NCBI GenBank assembly: GCA_020631395.1
Contig: JAHDHI010000052.1
Location: 1-36,299, forward strand
Reading direction: 5' to 3'
DNA from: Bizionia sp.
GTDB lineage: Bacteria; Bacteroidota; Bacteroidia; Flavobacteriales; Flavobacteriaceae
DNA length: 36,299 nt
Shown here: positions 7,167 to 14,809 of the stretch, in pieces
Layout of the letters: every line of letters begins with the position of its first letter
How positions within the stretch are numbered: position 1 is the stretch's first letter
Made by a program: the position numbers and the translations under genes
Notes under the pieces: model-generated
Database searches by the model: none
Told to the model about the DNA's origin: nothing
Seen by the model: only the letters and a program-made list of their open reading frames with translations

Positions 7167-7925
7167 GTGAAATTAAAAAGCAGGTTCACAAAAAAAGACA
7201 AGGCGTTGGTTCGAAAATACCTTAAGGATCTTATCGATAATTTAGATTTAAAAGCAAAGGAACATCATTTCATAGTCCAAAAGAGAAACCCCAATGTTCC
7301 AATTGATTTTTATGAAGGCACAAACATCTACACAACGCTCTATTCTACAATTGAAAGCGACGAATACATTGTTCTAAGTGCTCATTTCGATTCCGTTGAA
7401 AATTGCACTGGAGCCAATGACAATGCTACTGGAGTAGCCATGATCTATAGTTTGCTTTCCAATTTAAAAAACTTGAAAGTTAGAAATAAGAACGTAATGG
7501 TCATTTTCTTTGATGATGAAGAAAAAGGCTTGATAGGTAGCGATGCATTTGCAAAAATGCTAAAAGAAGGGAATTACAACATTCATTCCGTGCATACTGT
7601 AGACCAAATGGGATGGGATAAGGATGGAGACAGAGCAATCGAACTGGAACTTCCTACCGATTACCTAAAAAAGAAATACTCAGAAATTGCAAAAATCCAC
7701 AATATACCCATTCATATTTCGGATGTCGACTATACAGATCATAAATCATTTAGAAACCTAGGCTACAATGCCATTGGTTTGACCGAAGAATATAAAAATA
7801 AAGACACCACTCCTCACTACCATGCGCCTAGTGACACTTACGATACGGTTGATTTTGACTATTTGCTTTCTACGAGCAATTTAATGTATTCCACATTCAA
7901 GGAATTGATTACCGAAATAGAATAA
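7167..7925 (+). CDS. M28-family zinc metallopeptidase, catalytic domain without its signal peptide
   Basis: Dizinc aminopeptidase fold. Counting from the GTG at 7167, the expected metal ligands and catalytic acid are all present: His73 in SAHFD, Asp85 in GANDNATG, Glu118/Glu119 in FDDEEKGLIGS, Asp146 in VDQMGWD and His219 in PHYHAPSDT. Relatives are exported enzymes of ~310-330 residues; here the export signal and first ~35 mature residues lie upstream behind an in-frame TAA. If translation really starts at GTG 7167, the product would be cytoplasmic and N-terminally truncated. Intact active-site residues suggest the interruption is recent, is an artefact, or is read through. Confidence 0.8.
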   Translation: MKLKSRFTKKDKALVRKYLKDLIDNLDLKAKEHHFIVQKRNPNVPIDFYEGTNIYTTLYSTIESDEYIVLSAHFDSVENCTGANDNATGVAMIYSLLSNLKNLKVRNKNVMVIFFDDEEKGLIGSDAFAKMLKEGNYNIHSVHTVDQMGWDKDGDRAIELELPTDYLKKKYSEIAKIHNIPIHISDVDYTDHKSFRNLGYNAIGLTEEYKNKDTTPHYHAPSDTYDTVDFDYLLSTSNLMYSTFKELITEIE

Positions 7926-7948
7926 GATAAGGATTACAAAGCAAGGTT

Positions 7949-8554
7949 TCAAGAATGACTCCAGTTGTTCTCATCGTTGCCATCATTAGGAGACAAACCC
8001 AAAACATCACCTTCTATGTTGACCCCAAGTCCCAAAACGGTTCTATTCACATAATTGAAATAGCTGGTTACTTGATTGATCTCTAAGATTTCACCATCGG
8101 TAAAACCATTGGACTTCATTTCCAATATTAGGTTTTCTCGCATGTTGGTATGATCTATCGTCAATAGTCTTGCATAATCTACTCCTACTGCATATTTACC
8201 ATCAAAATAATCTGCTAAAGTATTCGCTTCTATCCCTTTAAATATCTGATGGGACTTTTCATCATCGTTCAACAAGCGCTTCAATCCAGCAAAATGATGA
8301 TCGACACAATAACTACATTCATTGAGATGGCTTACATACACTCCAATGGTCTCCAAATACCATTTAGGCAAGGTATTGTTGGAATTATGCAATACGTTTT
8401 TGTACAATGCCATATGTCCAACTAGAGAATGTGGCCTCAAACTATGTATGGCCAATATGTTGTCTACATTGTTGTTTGGTCCTTTCACCTTGTCGTAAAT
8501 CCTCTTCAAACTTGATTTTGCTTCTTCGTATGGTATTACTTTTATCCAACTCAT
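7949..8554 (-). CDS. AhpD/carboxymuconolactone-decarboxylase-like peroxidase-related protein (201 aa)
   Basis: Belongs to the AhpD-like superfamily. The redox motif CxxC with a following His is visible as ECSYCVDHH (Cys80, Cys83, His87), the arrangement used for peroxide or alkylhydroperoxide reduction. Length (201) fits the 'uncharacterised peroxidase-related' subgroup rather than true AhpD. It is cytoplasmic, with no signal. It starts 5 bases after the stop of the serine hydrolase on the same strand, so the two are probably translated from one mRNA. The physiological electron donor and substrate are not readable. Confidence 0.85.
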   Translation of the reverse strand: MSWIKVIPYEEAKSSLKRIYDKVKGPNNNVDNILAIHSLRPHSLVGHMALYKNVLHNSNNTLPKWYLETIGVYVSHLNECSYCVDHHFAGLKRLLNDDEKSHQIFKGIEANTLADYFDGKYAVGVDYARLLTIDHTNMRENLILEMKSNGFTDGEILEINQVTSYFNYVNRTVLGLGVNIEGDVLGLSPNDGNDENNWSHS

Positions 8555-8559
8555 GACTA

Positions 8560-10113
8560 CTATTTATTTACTCGTTGCAAATCCAAATCTTGAAAATCGA
8601 AACTAAAATCTATGTTTGGAGATATTCCCTTTATTTTAATACGTTGTGCTTTTTCTTTTTCGTCCATCTCAAAGATCACAAATGCATCGGCATTCATATC
8701 TTGATATTCCCATTTAACAGCAAATGTATGATCCTTGTAGAATTGCAATTCACCGTTTAGCTTTGGAGAACGATGGGATCTAATATGCATTTTCCCTTTG
8801 TTTCGATACACTTCGACATTTCCAAACCATTTGTCTTCGTACAACCCAATGTAGTTTTTTTGCTTGATGTTCGAAGCATCTGCTACTTCAACCTCCTCCC
8901 ATACTTTATTTGTAAAGTCATCGTTTCCTTTCGTTCTTTTTTTATAGTAGGCAGCATACTTGTCAACCCATTTGTAATTGTCCAACCCCAAATAATCATC
9001 GACTATGGCATTGGCAACTGAAGAAAACAATCCCCCTCCATCATCACTAGTATTTGTCAGAATCACCACTCCAAGGTTCAAATCGGGGATCATAATCGTA
9101 TTGGATAGCATTCCAGGCAAGCCTCCTGTGTGTTCCACCTTCATATTTCCTTTTACATCAGACAAAAACCAACCCAAGCCATAACCTGAAAAATGGGAAT
9201 TGTACCGTGGGTCTGGGTTAACTCTCATTACCGTATGGATTTTCCACATCTCTCGATGATTGAGCCCTGAAAACAATTGTTTGTTCAAATCCTCCCCATA
9301 TTTTCCCTTGTTGAGATGCAATAGCATCCATTCACACAAGTCGTCTACATTGGAAAATATTCCTCCAGCTGCACCATTTATCATTTCTTTAAATGTCGGT
9401 ATTATCCTAATGGTACCTGTGTCCGTTGAATGTGATGAAGACAAATTGCTTACATCTTTGATTTCTCTTAAAGAGGCATATGTATTATCCATGTTCAAAG
9501 GATCCAGAATGCGAGTTTTGATAAATGCTTCCCAGGTCATGCCACTTTTTCTAGCAATGAGCTCTCCTGCTACCAAATACAACAAGTTGTCGTAATCCCA
9601 TTTTGTCCTAAAGGCAGACTCTGGTTTGAAGTATTGAAAGCTTGACAACAGGTCGGCCATCGTAAAATCCGAACCATCTGGAAAAAACATTAAATCTCCC
9701 ATTCCCAGCCCCAATCCGCTACGGTGCGTCACCAAATCTTGAATGTTGAAATTGTCTTCTACATAGTCGTTATACATGGTAAACTCGGGAATGTGATCTT
9801 TTACCTTGTCCAACCAATTGATTTTTCCTTCTTCCACCAACAAAGCCAAAGCCACGGTAGTGAATGCCTTGCTATTGGAAGCTATTGCAAATTGCGTGTG
9901 CTCGTTGACTGGACTTTTCGTCTCAATCGACTTTACACCATATCCCTTACTATGGATTATTTTACCATCTTTTACTATGGCTACGGCCGTACCAGCAACA
10001 TTGAACTTGCTCATTGCATAGTTCACCAAGGAATCTATTTGTTTGGAATTCATTTGCGCGCACATGCTCGCAGACATTAACAGTGTGCATAGAAGCGCAT
10101 AAAAAGTTTTCAT
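8560..10113 (-). CDS. exported class-C-beta-lactamase-type serine hydrolase (517 aa)
   Basis: Penicillin-binding-protein-like serine hydrolase. A signal peptide ends near SMCAQ (residue 20). The active-site motifs are in order: SxxK as S79-N-S-K82, YxN as Y174-D-N176, and the KTG equivalent HTGG at 328-331. The last ~110 residues form an extra beta-rich domain of the DUF3471 type found on such hydrolases. Family members include D-aminopeptidases, esterases and lactamase-like enzymes; 'beta-lactamase' activity is not implied. It acts in the periplasm or at the surface. The gene lies 48 bases after the glycosyltransferase gene and 5 bases before the AhpD-like gene, all on the minus strand. Confidence 0.9.
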   Translation of the reverse strand: MKTFYALLCTLLMSASMCAQMNSKQIDSLVNYAMSKFNVAGTAVAIVKDGKIIHSKGYGVKSIETKSPVNEHTQFAIASNSKAFTTVALALLVEEGKINWLDKVKDHIPEFTMYNDYVEDNFNIQDLVTHRSGLGLGMGDLMFFPDGSDFTMADLLSSFQYFKPESAFRTKWDYDNLLYLVAGELIARKSGMTWEAFIKTRILDPLNMDNTYASLREIKDVSNLSSSHSTDTGTIRIIPTFKEMINGAAGGIFSNVDDLCEWMLLHLNKGKYGEDLNKQLFSGLNHREMWKIHTVMRVNPDPRYNSHFSGYGLGWFLSDVKGNMKVEHTGGLPGMLSNTIMIPDLNLGVVILTNTSDDGGGLFSSVANAIVDDYLGLDNYKWVDKYAAYYKKRTKGNDDFTNKVWEEVEVADASNIKQKNYIGLYEDKWFGNVEVYRNKGKMHIRSHRSPKLNGELQFYKDHTFAVKWEYQDMNADAFVIFEMDEKEKAQRIKIKGISPNIDFSFDFQDLDLQRVNK

Positions 10114-10161
10114 ATATGATGATGATTAAAAATTGGTGATGTGTCAGTTAAATTTTCAATG

Positions 10162-11469
10162 TTAATTCTTGTTTTTCTCCTCTATCCATTTGCTCATAAA
10201 CTTTGTGCTTTGCATAGTATGATGCATCAACATGCTTCCTGTAAAGTTGCTAATTCTATGAGCTTCCATCCCGTTTTGAAGCATTTCTATCCTGTGCAGG
10301 AAATCGGTGGTGAACACCTCCTTGTCAAAACGGGTGTTAATGATGTCAACTCCATTTTTCTGCTTTCCTGCCCAAAAAATCTTGTTTGTATATAGTTCTA
10401 TTGCCTTTTTGGTAAATTCCTTGAGATCATCTTCAACAAAGCCATTGGGGGGCAAATCGCCATACATCCCCTCAGCTCCAATGCTTGTGGTTACACAAGG
10501 AACCCCATTTAATATGGCATCTACTATTTTTCCCTTTAAACCAGCTCCATAGCGCAAAGGCACCAAACACACTTTATAATGCCGCATGACGTCATTGACA
10601 TCGTCTACAAAGCCTTTGATAAAAAAACCTTCTTTTTCATTGTGCAAGGGTCTTGCTTTCTGAGATTCATAAGCTCCATAGACATGCATTTCTGCCTTTG
10701 GTAGCTTCTTGCGGATAAATGGCCAAATATTCTCTTTCAAATGGAAGAGGCCATCGACATTTGGAGTATGCAAAAAATTACCAATGGTTATGAAGTGTTC
10801 TCGATCTCTAAAACTGGGCAATTCTTTTTGAGACTTCAATGAGATGGGGTTCAACAAGAAGGGCAAGTAGTATAACAAATGCTCATCGACCTTAAACTGA
10901 TGCTTGAGTATTTCAACCTCGACTTCAGAAATCATAATGCTCAAATCACACCTATAGATGCTCGCTATCTCTCTTTTGGCAACCTCATTGTACAAATAAC
11001 CGATGTCAAACATGGCATCTTCTTTTAATGCCTGATGTCTTCCTTTGCGCAAACAATGTAAATCTTCAGTGTCAAGCAATCTTAAAGCATTCGGACAGTT
11101 TTTTGCAACACGCCATCCAAATTGTTCTTCAATCATAAATCGATCGAAAAGTACGATATCCGGATTTAGCTTTCTTATGAAATCGTCAAAGCTGGAGTCA
11201 TTTAAAACTATGGTTTCGATTTTTACGCCAATGCTTTTCAAATCGAATGCATTGTCACTCTTTGCACAGGACGTCGCAAATGTAATATCGTAATCTCTAG
11301 ATTTAAAAATCTCTATGAGGTGCATCATTCTGCTACCTGCTGCAGAACTTTTGGGTTCTGGCCAAACAAAACCAATGATTAATAATTCTTTTTTCAAATT
11401 GAGGAATAGTTTGATTAAATTATTTAATTGATAGGGATTATTCGATACTTCAGAAACAAATATAGGCAC
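10162..11469 (-). CDS. GT4-type glycosyltransferase
   Basis: GT-B fold glycosyltransferase. The N-terminal Rossmann half starts LLIIGFVWPEPKSSAAGSR, a motif I associate with this flavobacterial subgroup. The C-terminal half has GNFLHTPNVDGL (start of the nucleotide-sugar domain), GFVDDV, and the donor-binding helix region LRYGAGLKGKIVDAILNGVPCVTT. The E-x7-E motif of classical GT4 enzymes is replaced by a K/D version (KGKIVDA). Start is uncertain: ATG 11469 gives 25 extra residues, but a good -7 box (TATATTTG, 11457-11464) lies inside that extension, so TTG at 11397, just before KKELLIIGF, may be the real start. No polysaccharide cluster surrounds it, so the acceptor is unknown. Confidence 0.85.
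   Translation of the reverse strand: MPIFVSEVSNNPYQLNNLIKLFLNLKKELLIIGFVWPEPKSSAAGSRMMHLIEIFKSRDYDITFATSCAKSDNAFDLKSIGVKIETIVLNDSSFDDFIRKLNPDIVLFDRFMIEEQFGWRVAKNCPNALRLLDTEDLHCLRKGRHQALKEDAMFDIGYLYNEVAKREIASIYRCDLSIMISEVEVEILKHQFKVDEHLLYYLPFLLNPISLKSQKELPSFRDREHFITIGNFLHTPNVDGLFHLKENIWPFIRKKLPKAEMHVYGAYESQKARPLHNEKEGFFIKGFVDDVNDVMRHYKVCLVPLRYGAGLKGKIVDAILNGVPCVTTSIGAEGMYGDLPPNGFVEDDLKEFTKKAIELYTNKIFWAGKQKNGVDIINTRFDKEVFTTDFLHRIEMLQNGMEAHRISNFTGSMLMHHTMQSTKFMSKWIEEKNKN
11457..11464 (-). promoter_or_regulatory. possible -7 promoter box for the glycosyltransferase gene
   Basis: On the minus strand TATATTTG matches TAnnTTTG exactly, and a TTG (11485-11487) lies 20 bases upstream of it. If used, transcription starts downstream of ATG 11469 and translation would begin at TTG 11397. 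Confidence 0.4.
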
Positions 11470-11551
11470 TTATCCTACAAAACACAATTACAACTTGCCA
11501 CTAAATTGACATCTAGTCATTTGAAAAAAAGAAGATAAGTGTTTTTTATGA

Positions 11552-12025
11552 TCATTCAGGTTTTGGTGCCAATGCATATTTTAACCTCACCCCCTTTGCC
11601 CACGTTACGACAGCTTCGATTTGTTCGTCTGTCAAATTCGCTTCACCATGTGTCCAAGTGTAGGCTGGCAAAGGCATTTCTTTTTTTTCGACCATTTCCA
11701 CGAGTTCCTCGAACTTATGGTCTTTTCGTTTTATGGAATTCCCTTTCCATTTGGAAGCATTGAAATGTTTCGCCCCATGATCTATGTGTCCTGCCAACCA
11801 GTAATTTATTGGCGTAATGCTGTTGTACCAAGGGTAACGTGTGACATTGCTATGACAATCAAAGCAACTTTCCTTTAAAATTGCCTTTACATTTTCTGGA
11901 GGATTCGTGTCTGCAAGAAAATCATCAAGAGAAGCAATGTCTCCTTCATTTTTTTCAGGGTCAAAAAACTGAGCTATGACAAAAACAACAAGTAAAACCA
12001 AAAGTATTTTTTTAAATATTCTCAT
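11552..12025 (-). CDS. haem-binding-domain protein with CxxCH (157 aa)
   Basis: Membrane-anchored monohaem protein. An N-terminal hydrophobic helix (residues 5-20) is followed by a domain with ESCFDCHSN, where Cys54, Cys57 and His58 form a c-type haem attachment motif. The surrounding pattern (CFDCHSNVTRYPWYN, WLAGHIDHGAKHFNASKW, MPLPAYTWTHGEANLTDEQ) is that of the Bacteroidota 'haem-binding domain' family; the Met in KKEMPLP could be the distal haem ligand. It acts on the periplasmic side, probably in electron transfer. It is divergent from the helical-protein gene with only 37 bases between them. Confidence 0.88.
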   Translation of the reverse strand: MRIFKKILLVLLVVFVIAQFFDPEKNEGDIASLDDFLADTNPPENVKAILKESCFDCHSNVTRYPWYNSITPINYWLAGHIDHGAKHFNASKWKGNSIKRKDHKFEELVEMVEKKEMPLPAYTWTHGEANLTDEQIEAVVTWAKGVRLKYALAPKPE

Positions 12026-12062
12026 TTTATTAATTTTAGAACTTTAAAAATAATAAAAGCCA

Positions 12063-12623
12063 TTGACTACAGACGCACTATACCATAAATTAAATTATGT
12101 GAATCATTCTCGTGAAAAACGTCTATACTATGCCAATTTGGTCATAGCCAATCCCGATTTGATCCCCATTCTTTTAGAAATCCTGTTTATGGTGAATGAC
12201 AAGATATCCCCAAGAGCTGCTTGGGTTTTCGAGTTCATGTGCGGTAAAGATATAGAAGCAGCCATTCCCCATTTGGATACATTTACCAACAACATTCACA
12301 AGGTGCATTTGGACTCTGCCGTACGCCCCGTAGCCAAAGTATGTGAATATCTGTCAATGGCATATTACTCAAAGACAAAAAACAAGATACAATCTGCATT
12401 GCTGCCAAAACATCAAGAAAAAATAATTGAAGCTTGTTTTGATTGGATGATCAACGATGAAAAGATTGCTCCAAAGGCCTATGCCATGAACACCTTGTTC
12501 CTGCTAGGCAAAGATTATGATTGGATTCACCCGGAATTGGTGATGATCCTAGAAAGGGACTACCAAATGCAAAGTTCTGGATTTAAAGCTAGAGCTAGAC
12601 ATATTCTAAAAAAATTAAAATGA
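12063..12623 (+). CDS. helical HEAT-like protein preceding purB (186 aa, TTG start)
   Basis: Unknown function. The sequence is nearly all alpha-helical with HEAT-like segments (NPDLIPILLEILFMVNDKIS, RAAWVFEFMCGKDIEAAIPH, PKAYAMNTLFLLGKDYDW). No signal peptide or transmembrane helix. It lies 126 bases upstream of purB on the same strand, and I recall homologues in this position being labelled 'adenylosuccinate lyase' by adjacency; it has none of the lyase motifs. The start is TTG at 12063; no ATG precedes the conserved-looking part. A separate purB promoter box suggests purB is also transcribed independently. Confidence 0.72.
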   Translation: MTTDALYHKLNYVNHSREKRLYYANLVIANPDLIPILLEILFMVNDKISPRAAWVFEFMCGKDIEAAIPHLDTFTNNIHKVHLDSAVRPVAKVCEYLSMAYYSKTKNKIQSALLPKHQEKIIEACFDWMINDEKIAPKAYAMNTLFLLGKDYDWIHPELVMILERDYQMQSSGFKARARHILKKLK

Positions 12624-12671
12624 TTTTTGACATGGAAATCATTCACGGCCAATATTAAGGCTACTTCAAAA

Positions 12672-12699
12672 ATTCACAATTCACAATTCGCAATTCGCA
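12672..12699 (+). repeat. four-unit heptamer tandem repeat
   Basis: ATTCACA occurs twice and ATTCGCA twice in direct tandem (4 x 7 bp), followed by a partial unit ATACAAA. It sits 11 bases upstream of the purB -7 box, about where a -33 element would be. Confidence 0.9.
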
Positions 12700-12710
12700 A
12701 TACAAAAACC

Positions 12711-12718
12711 TATCTTTG
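12711..12718 (+). promoter_or_regulatory. Bacteroidota -7 promoter box of purB
   Basis: TATCTTTG, an exact TAnnTTTG match, 31 bases upstream of the purB ATG at 12750. The same octamer precedes the btuB riboswitch, rmuC and the last gene of the window. Confidence 0.65.
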
Positions 12719-12749
12719 CAGCTTTCAAAAAAACAACAACACAACAACT

Positions 12750-14093
12750 ATGTCAGTATCAACATTAAATGCCATTTCGCCAATAGACGGTCGTTATAGA
12801 AACAAAATAGATGTTTTAACCAAATATTTTTCTGAAGAAGCGCTAATAAAATATAGAGTCTTGGTCGAGATTGAATATTTCATTGCTCTTTGCGAACAGC
12901 CTTTACCTCAGCTTTCTGATGTAGATGCTTCTGTTTTTGAAGATCTGAGAGCCATCTACAAGGATTTTTCTTCGGAAGATGCCCAAGCGATAAAAGACAT
13001 TGAAAAAGTTACCAACCATGACGTAAAAGCAGTTGAGTACTTTATCAAAGAAAAGTTTGACGTATTGAAATTGAGCAAATACAAGGAATTCATCCATTTT
13101 GGCTTGACTTCTCAAGACATAAACAATACAGCTGTCCCTTTAAGCATAAAGGAAGCGATGAACGATGTATACGTTCCTGAATACTTTGCTGTCTTGGAAC
13201 GTTTGAAGTCTTTGGCAAAGGAATGGGCAGACATCCCCATGTTGGCTAGAACGCATGGCCAACCAGCATCTCCAACTCGCCTAGGCAAAGAAATCGAAGT
13301 CTTCGTCGTTAGGTTGGAAGAACAATTCAACTTGTTGAATGACATCCCAAGCGCAGCCAAGTTTGGAGGAGCCACGGGCAATTACAATGCTCACAAAGTT
13401 GCATACCCCGCAATAGATTGGAAAGCCTTTGGTAGTGCATTCGTACAGGAGAAATTAGGTTTATACCATTCCTTCCCTACCACGCAAATAGAACATTATG
13501 ACCATATGGCCGCCTTGTTCGATTGCTTGAAGCGCATAAATACCATCATCATTGATTTGGATCGTGATGTTTGGACTTACGTCTCCATGGATTATTTCAA
13601 ACAAAAAATCAAAGCGGGAGAGGTAGGAAGTAGTGCAATGCCTCACAAGGTGAATCCCATCGATTTTGAAAACAGTGAAGGGAACTTAGGCATTGCAAAT
13701 GCCATTTTCGAGCATTTGTCTGCAAAGCTTCCTGTTTCCCGTTTACAACGTGATCTTACAGACAGCACGGTTCTGCGTAATGTAGGAGTTCCTTTTGGAC
13801 ATACGTTGATTGGTTTCAAGTCTACTTTGAAAGGATTGGACAAGTTATTGTTGAATGAAGCCAAATTTGCTGCAGACTTGGAAAACAACTGGGCTGTCGT
13901 GGCCGAGGCCATTCAAACGATATTGCGCCGTGAAGCCTATCCTAATCCCTATGAGGCATTGAAAGGTCTAACACGTACCAACGAAGCCATTACCAAAACA
14001 TCCATATCCAACTTTATCGATACCTTGGAAGTCGATGATGCCATCAAAACGGAATTGAAAGCTATTTCTCCAAGCAACTATACTGGGATATAA
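12750..14093 (+). CDS. purB: adenylosuccinate lyase (447 aa)
   Basis: Fumarate-releasing lyase that acts twice in purine synthesis: SAICAR to AICAR, and adenylosuccinate to AMP. Counting from ATG 12750, the superfamily motifs are present: LTSQDINNT (119-127), ARTHGQPASPT (166-176, His169) and the mobile signature loop GSSAMPHKVNP (293-303) carrying the catalytic Ser. The frame is open from 12627, but the ATG at 12750 follows a -7 box and an A/C-rich leader and gives MSVSTLNAISPIDGRY, the usual N-terminus, so the longer start is rejected. The length is right for the family. Cytoplasmic. Confidence 0.96.
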   Translation: MSVSTLNAISPIDGRYRNKIDVLTKYFSEEALIKYRVLVEIEYFIALCEQPLPQLSDVDASVFEDLRAIYKDFSSEDAQAIKDIEKVTNHDVKAVEYFIKEKFDVLKLSKYKEFIHFGLTSQDINNTAVPLSIKEAMNDVYVPEYFAVLERLKSLAKEWADIPMLARTHGQPASPTRLGKEIEVFVVRLEEQFNLLNDIPSAAKFGGATGNYNAHKVAYPAIDWKAFGSAFVQEKLGLYHSFPTTQIEHYDHMAALFDCLKRINTIIIDLDRDVWTYVSMDYFKQKIKAGEVGSSAMPHKVNPIDFENSEGNLGIANAIFEHLSAKLPVSRLQRDLTDSTVLRNVGVPFGHTLIGFKSTLKGLDKLLLNEAKFAADLENNWAVVAEAIQTILRREAYPNPYEALKGLTRTNEAITKTSISNFIDTLEVDDAIKTELKAISPSNYTGI

Positions 14094-14146
14094 CATATGA
14101 ATGGGTTAACATAAACCATAAAAGTTTACGTTAACCCATTCATATG
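14094..14146. repeat. 23-bp near-perfect inverted repeat after purB
   Basis: CATATGAATGGGTTAACATAAAC (arm 14094-14116) and its complement (14124-14146) match at 22 of 23 positions around a 7-base loop, starting directly after the purB stop. There is no T run, so it is not a classical intrinsic terminator; it could be an mRNA 3'-end stabiliser or a protein-binding palindrome. Confidence 0.9.
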
Positions 14147-14150
14147 CTAA

Positions 14151-14184
14151 TACCAATTCTAGTTTGAAATTACTGGAATTGATA
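14151..14184. repeat. dispersed palindromic repeat, copy 1
   Basis: TACCAATTCTAGT and ACTGGAATTGATA are imperfect inverted arms (11 of 13) around 8 bases. The left arm and following TTGAAA recur at 20240. Confidence 0.65.
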
Positions 14185-14189
14185 CAAAC

Positions 14190-14220
14190 AAAAAAGGATT
14201 GCGCCAACAATCCTTTTTTT
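14190..14220. terminator. bidirectional rho-independent terminator between purB and the DUF4252 operon
   Basis: Perfect 12-bp stem AAAAAAGGATTG / CAATCCTTTTTT with a six-base loop. Flanked by A's on one side and T's on the other, it can end both the plus-strand purB transcript and the minus-strand DUF4252 transcript. Confidence 0.88.
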
Positions 14221-14245
14221 AATAAACATATAAACTATAAATTCT

Positions 14246-14788
14246 TTATTTAAAGAAATCCATAATGCCTTCTAGTTGATTGTCATCAACATCAGCTTTT
14301 TGCAACTTGTCAATCAATGCTATCATTTTTTCAGGATTCATTTCATCTCCCAAAATACGAACCAAACCAAAACCTATTTTACTAGAGCTAGCAAGTATCA
14401 ATATTTCATCTACAGCTTCATCACTGCCAATGGAACTTACCCTAAACTTTGCTCCATCCGTATTGAATTCCATTAGCTCATTGTGCTTTTCGTTCTTAAA
14501 GATGGCCTTTGCCTTGGCAAATTCACTTTTATACTTTTCCAAATCCTCTTGTTTGGAACGATACAATAAAACATTGAATTTTTCCAAGGAACTTATTGTC
14601 TCTTTTTGCTCTTCTGTTAAATCTGCTTTTGAAAAATCTACAATATTTGCAGATATGTCAATGGATTTGTAGTCCGGCAAATCTTGATGCTCTACAAAAT
14701 AAGTTTGTACTGAGCCTTCATTCTTACAACTTGTCATTGCCATTGCAAACAAAACAGTTAGAAATATGGTTTTGATTAGTTTTTGCAT
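14246..14788 (-). CDS. DUF4252 lipoprotein (180 aa)
   Basis: Lipoprotein: the signal ends in MAMTSC with the acylated cysteine at residue 21. The body (ISANIVDFSKADLTEEQKETISSLEKFNVLLY ... SSSKIGFGLVRILGDEMNPEKMIALIDKL) matches my picture of DUF4252, a family of small Bacteroidota envelope proteins of unknown function. It is the last gene of a minus-strand unit: ECF sigma factor, anti-sigma-like protein, DUF4252 protein 1, DUF4252 protein 2. It starts 21 bases after the other DUF4252 gene and ends 26 bases before a strong terminator. Being the most downstream gene of a sigma-factor operon suggests it is part of the response controlled by that factor. Confidence 0.82.
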   Translation of the reverse strand: MQKLIKTIFLTVLFAMAMTSCKNEGSVQTYFVEHQDLPDYKSIDISANIVDFSKADLTEEQKETISSLEKFNVLLYRSKQEDLEKYKSEFAKAKAIFKNEKHNELMEFNTDGAKFRVSSIGSDEAVDEILILASSSKIGFGLVRILGDEMNPEKMIALIDKLQKADVDDNQLEGIMDFFK

Positions 14789-14809
14789 AATTGATGTGTT
14801 GTTTTGTGT

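Noticed and set aside
8560-10113. Calling the serine hydrolase an antibiotic-resistance beta-lactamase
   Set aside because: The three motifs define only the wider class C-like family, and the DUF3471-type extension points to a peptidase or esterase-like member; no resistance context is seen.
8575-11293. Plus-strand ORFs opposite the serine hydrolase and glycosyltransferase genes
   Set aside because: They are antisense shadows of genes with clear catalytic motifs; none has a signal, motif or own promoter.
12672-12699. Heptamer array as a small CRISPR
   Set aside because: Units are 7 bp in direct tandem with no spacers, and no cas genes are in the window.
12627-12749. Longer start for purB
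   Set aside because: This segment contains the heptamer repeats and the -7 promoter box, and translates to low-complexity sequence; ATG 12750 gives the normal N-terminus.
14094-14146. Inverted repeat after purB as an intrinsic terminator
   Set aside because: No T run follows; a clear bidirectional terminator is found at 14190-14220 instead.
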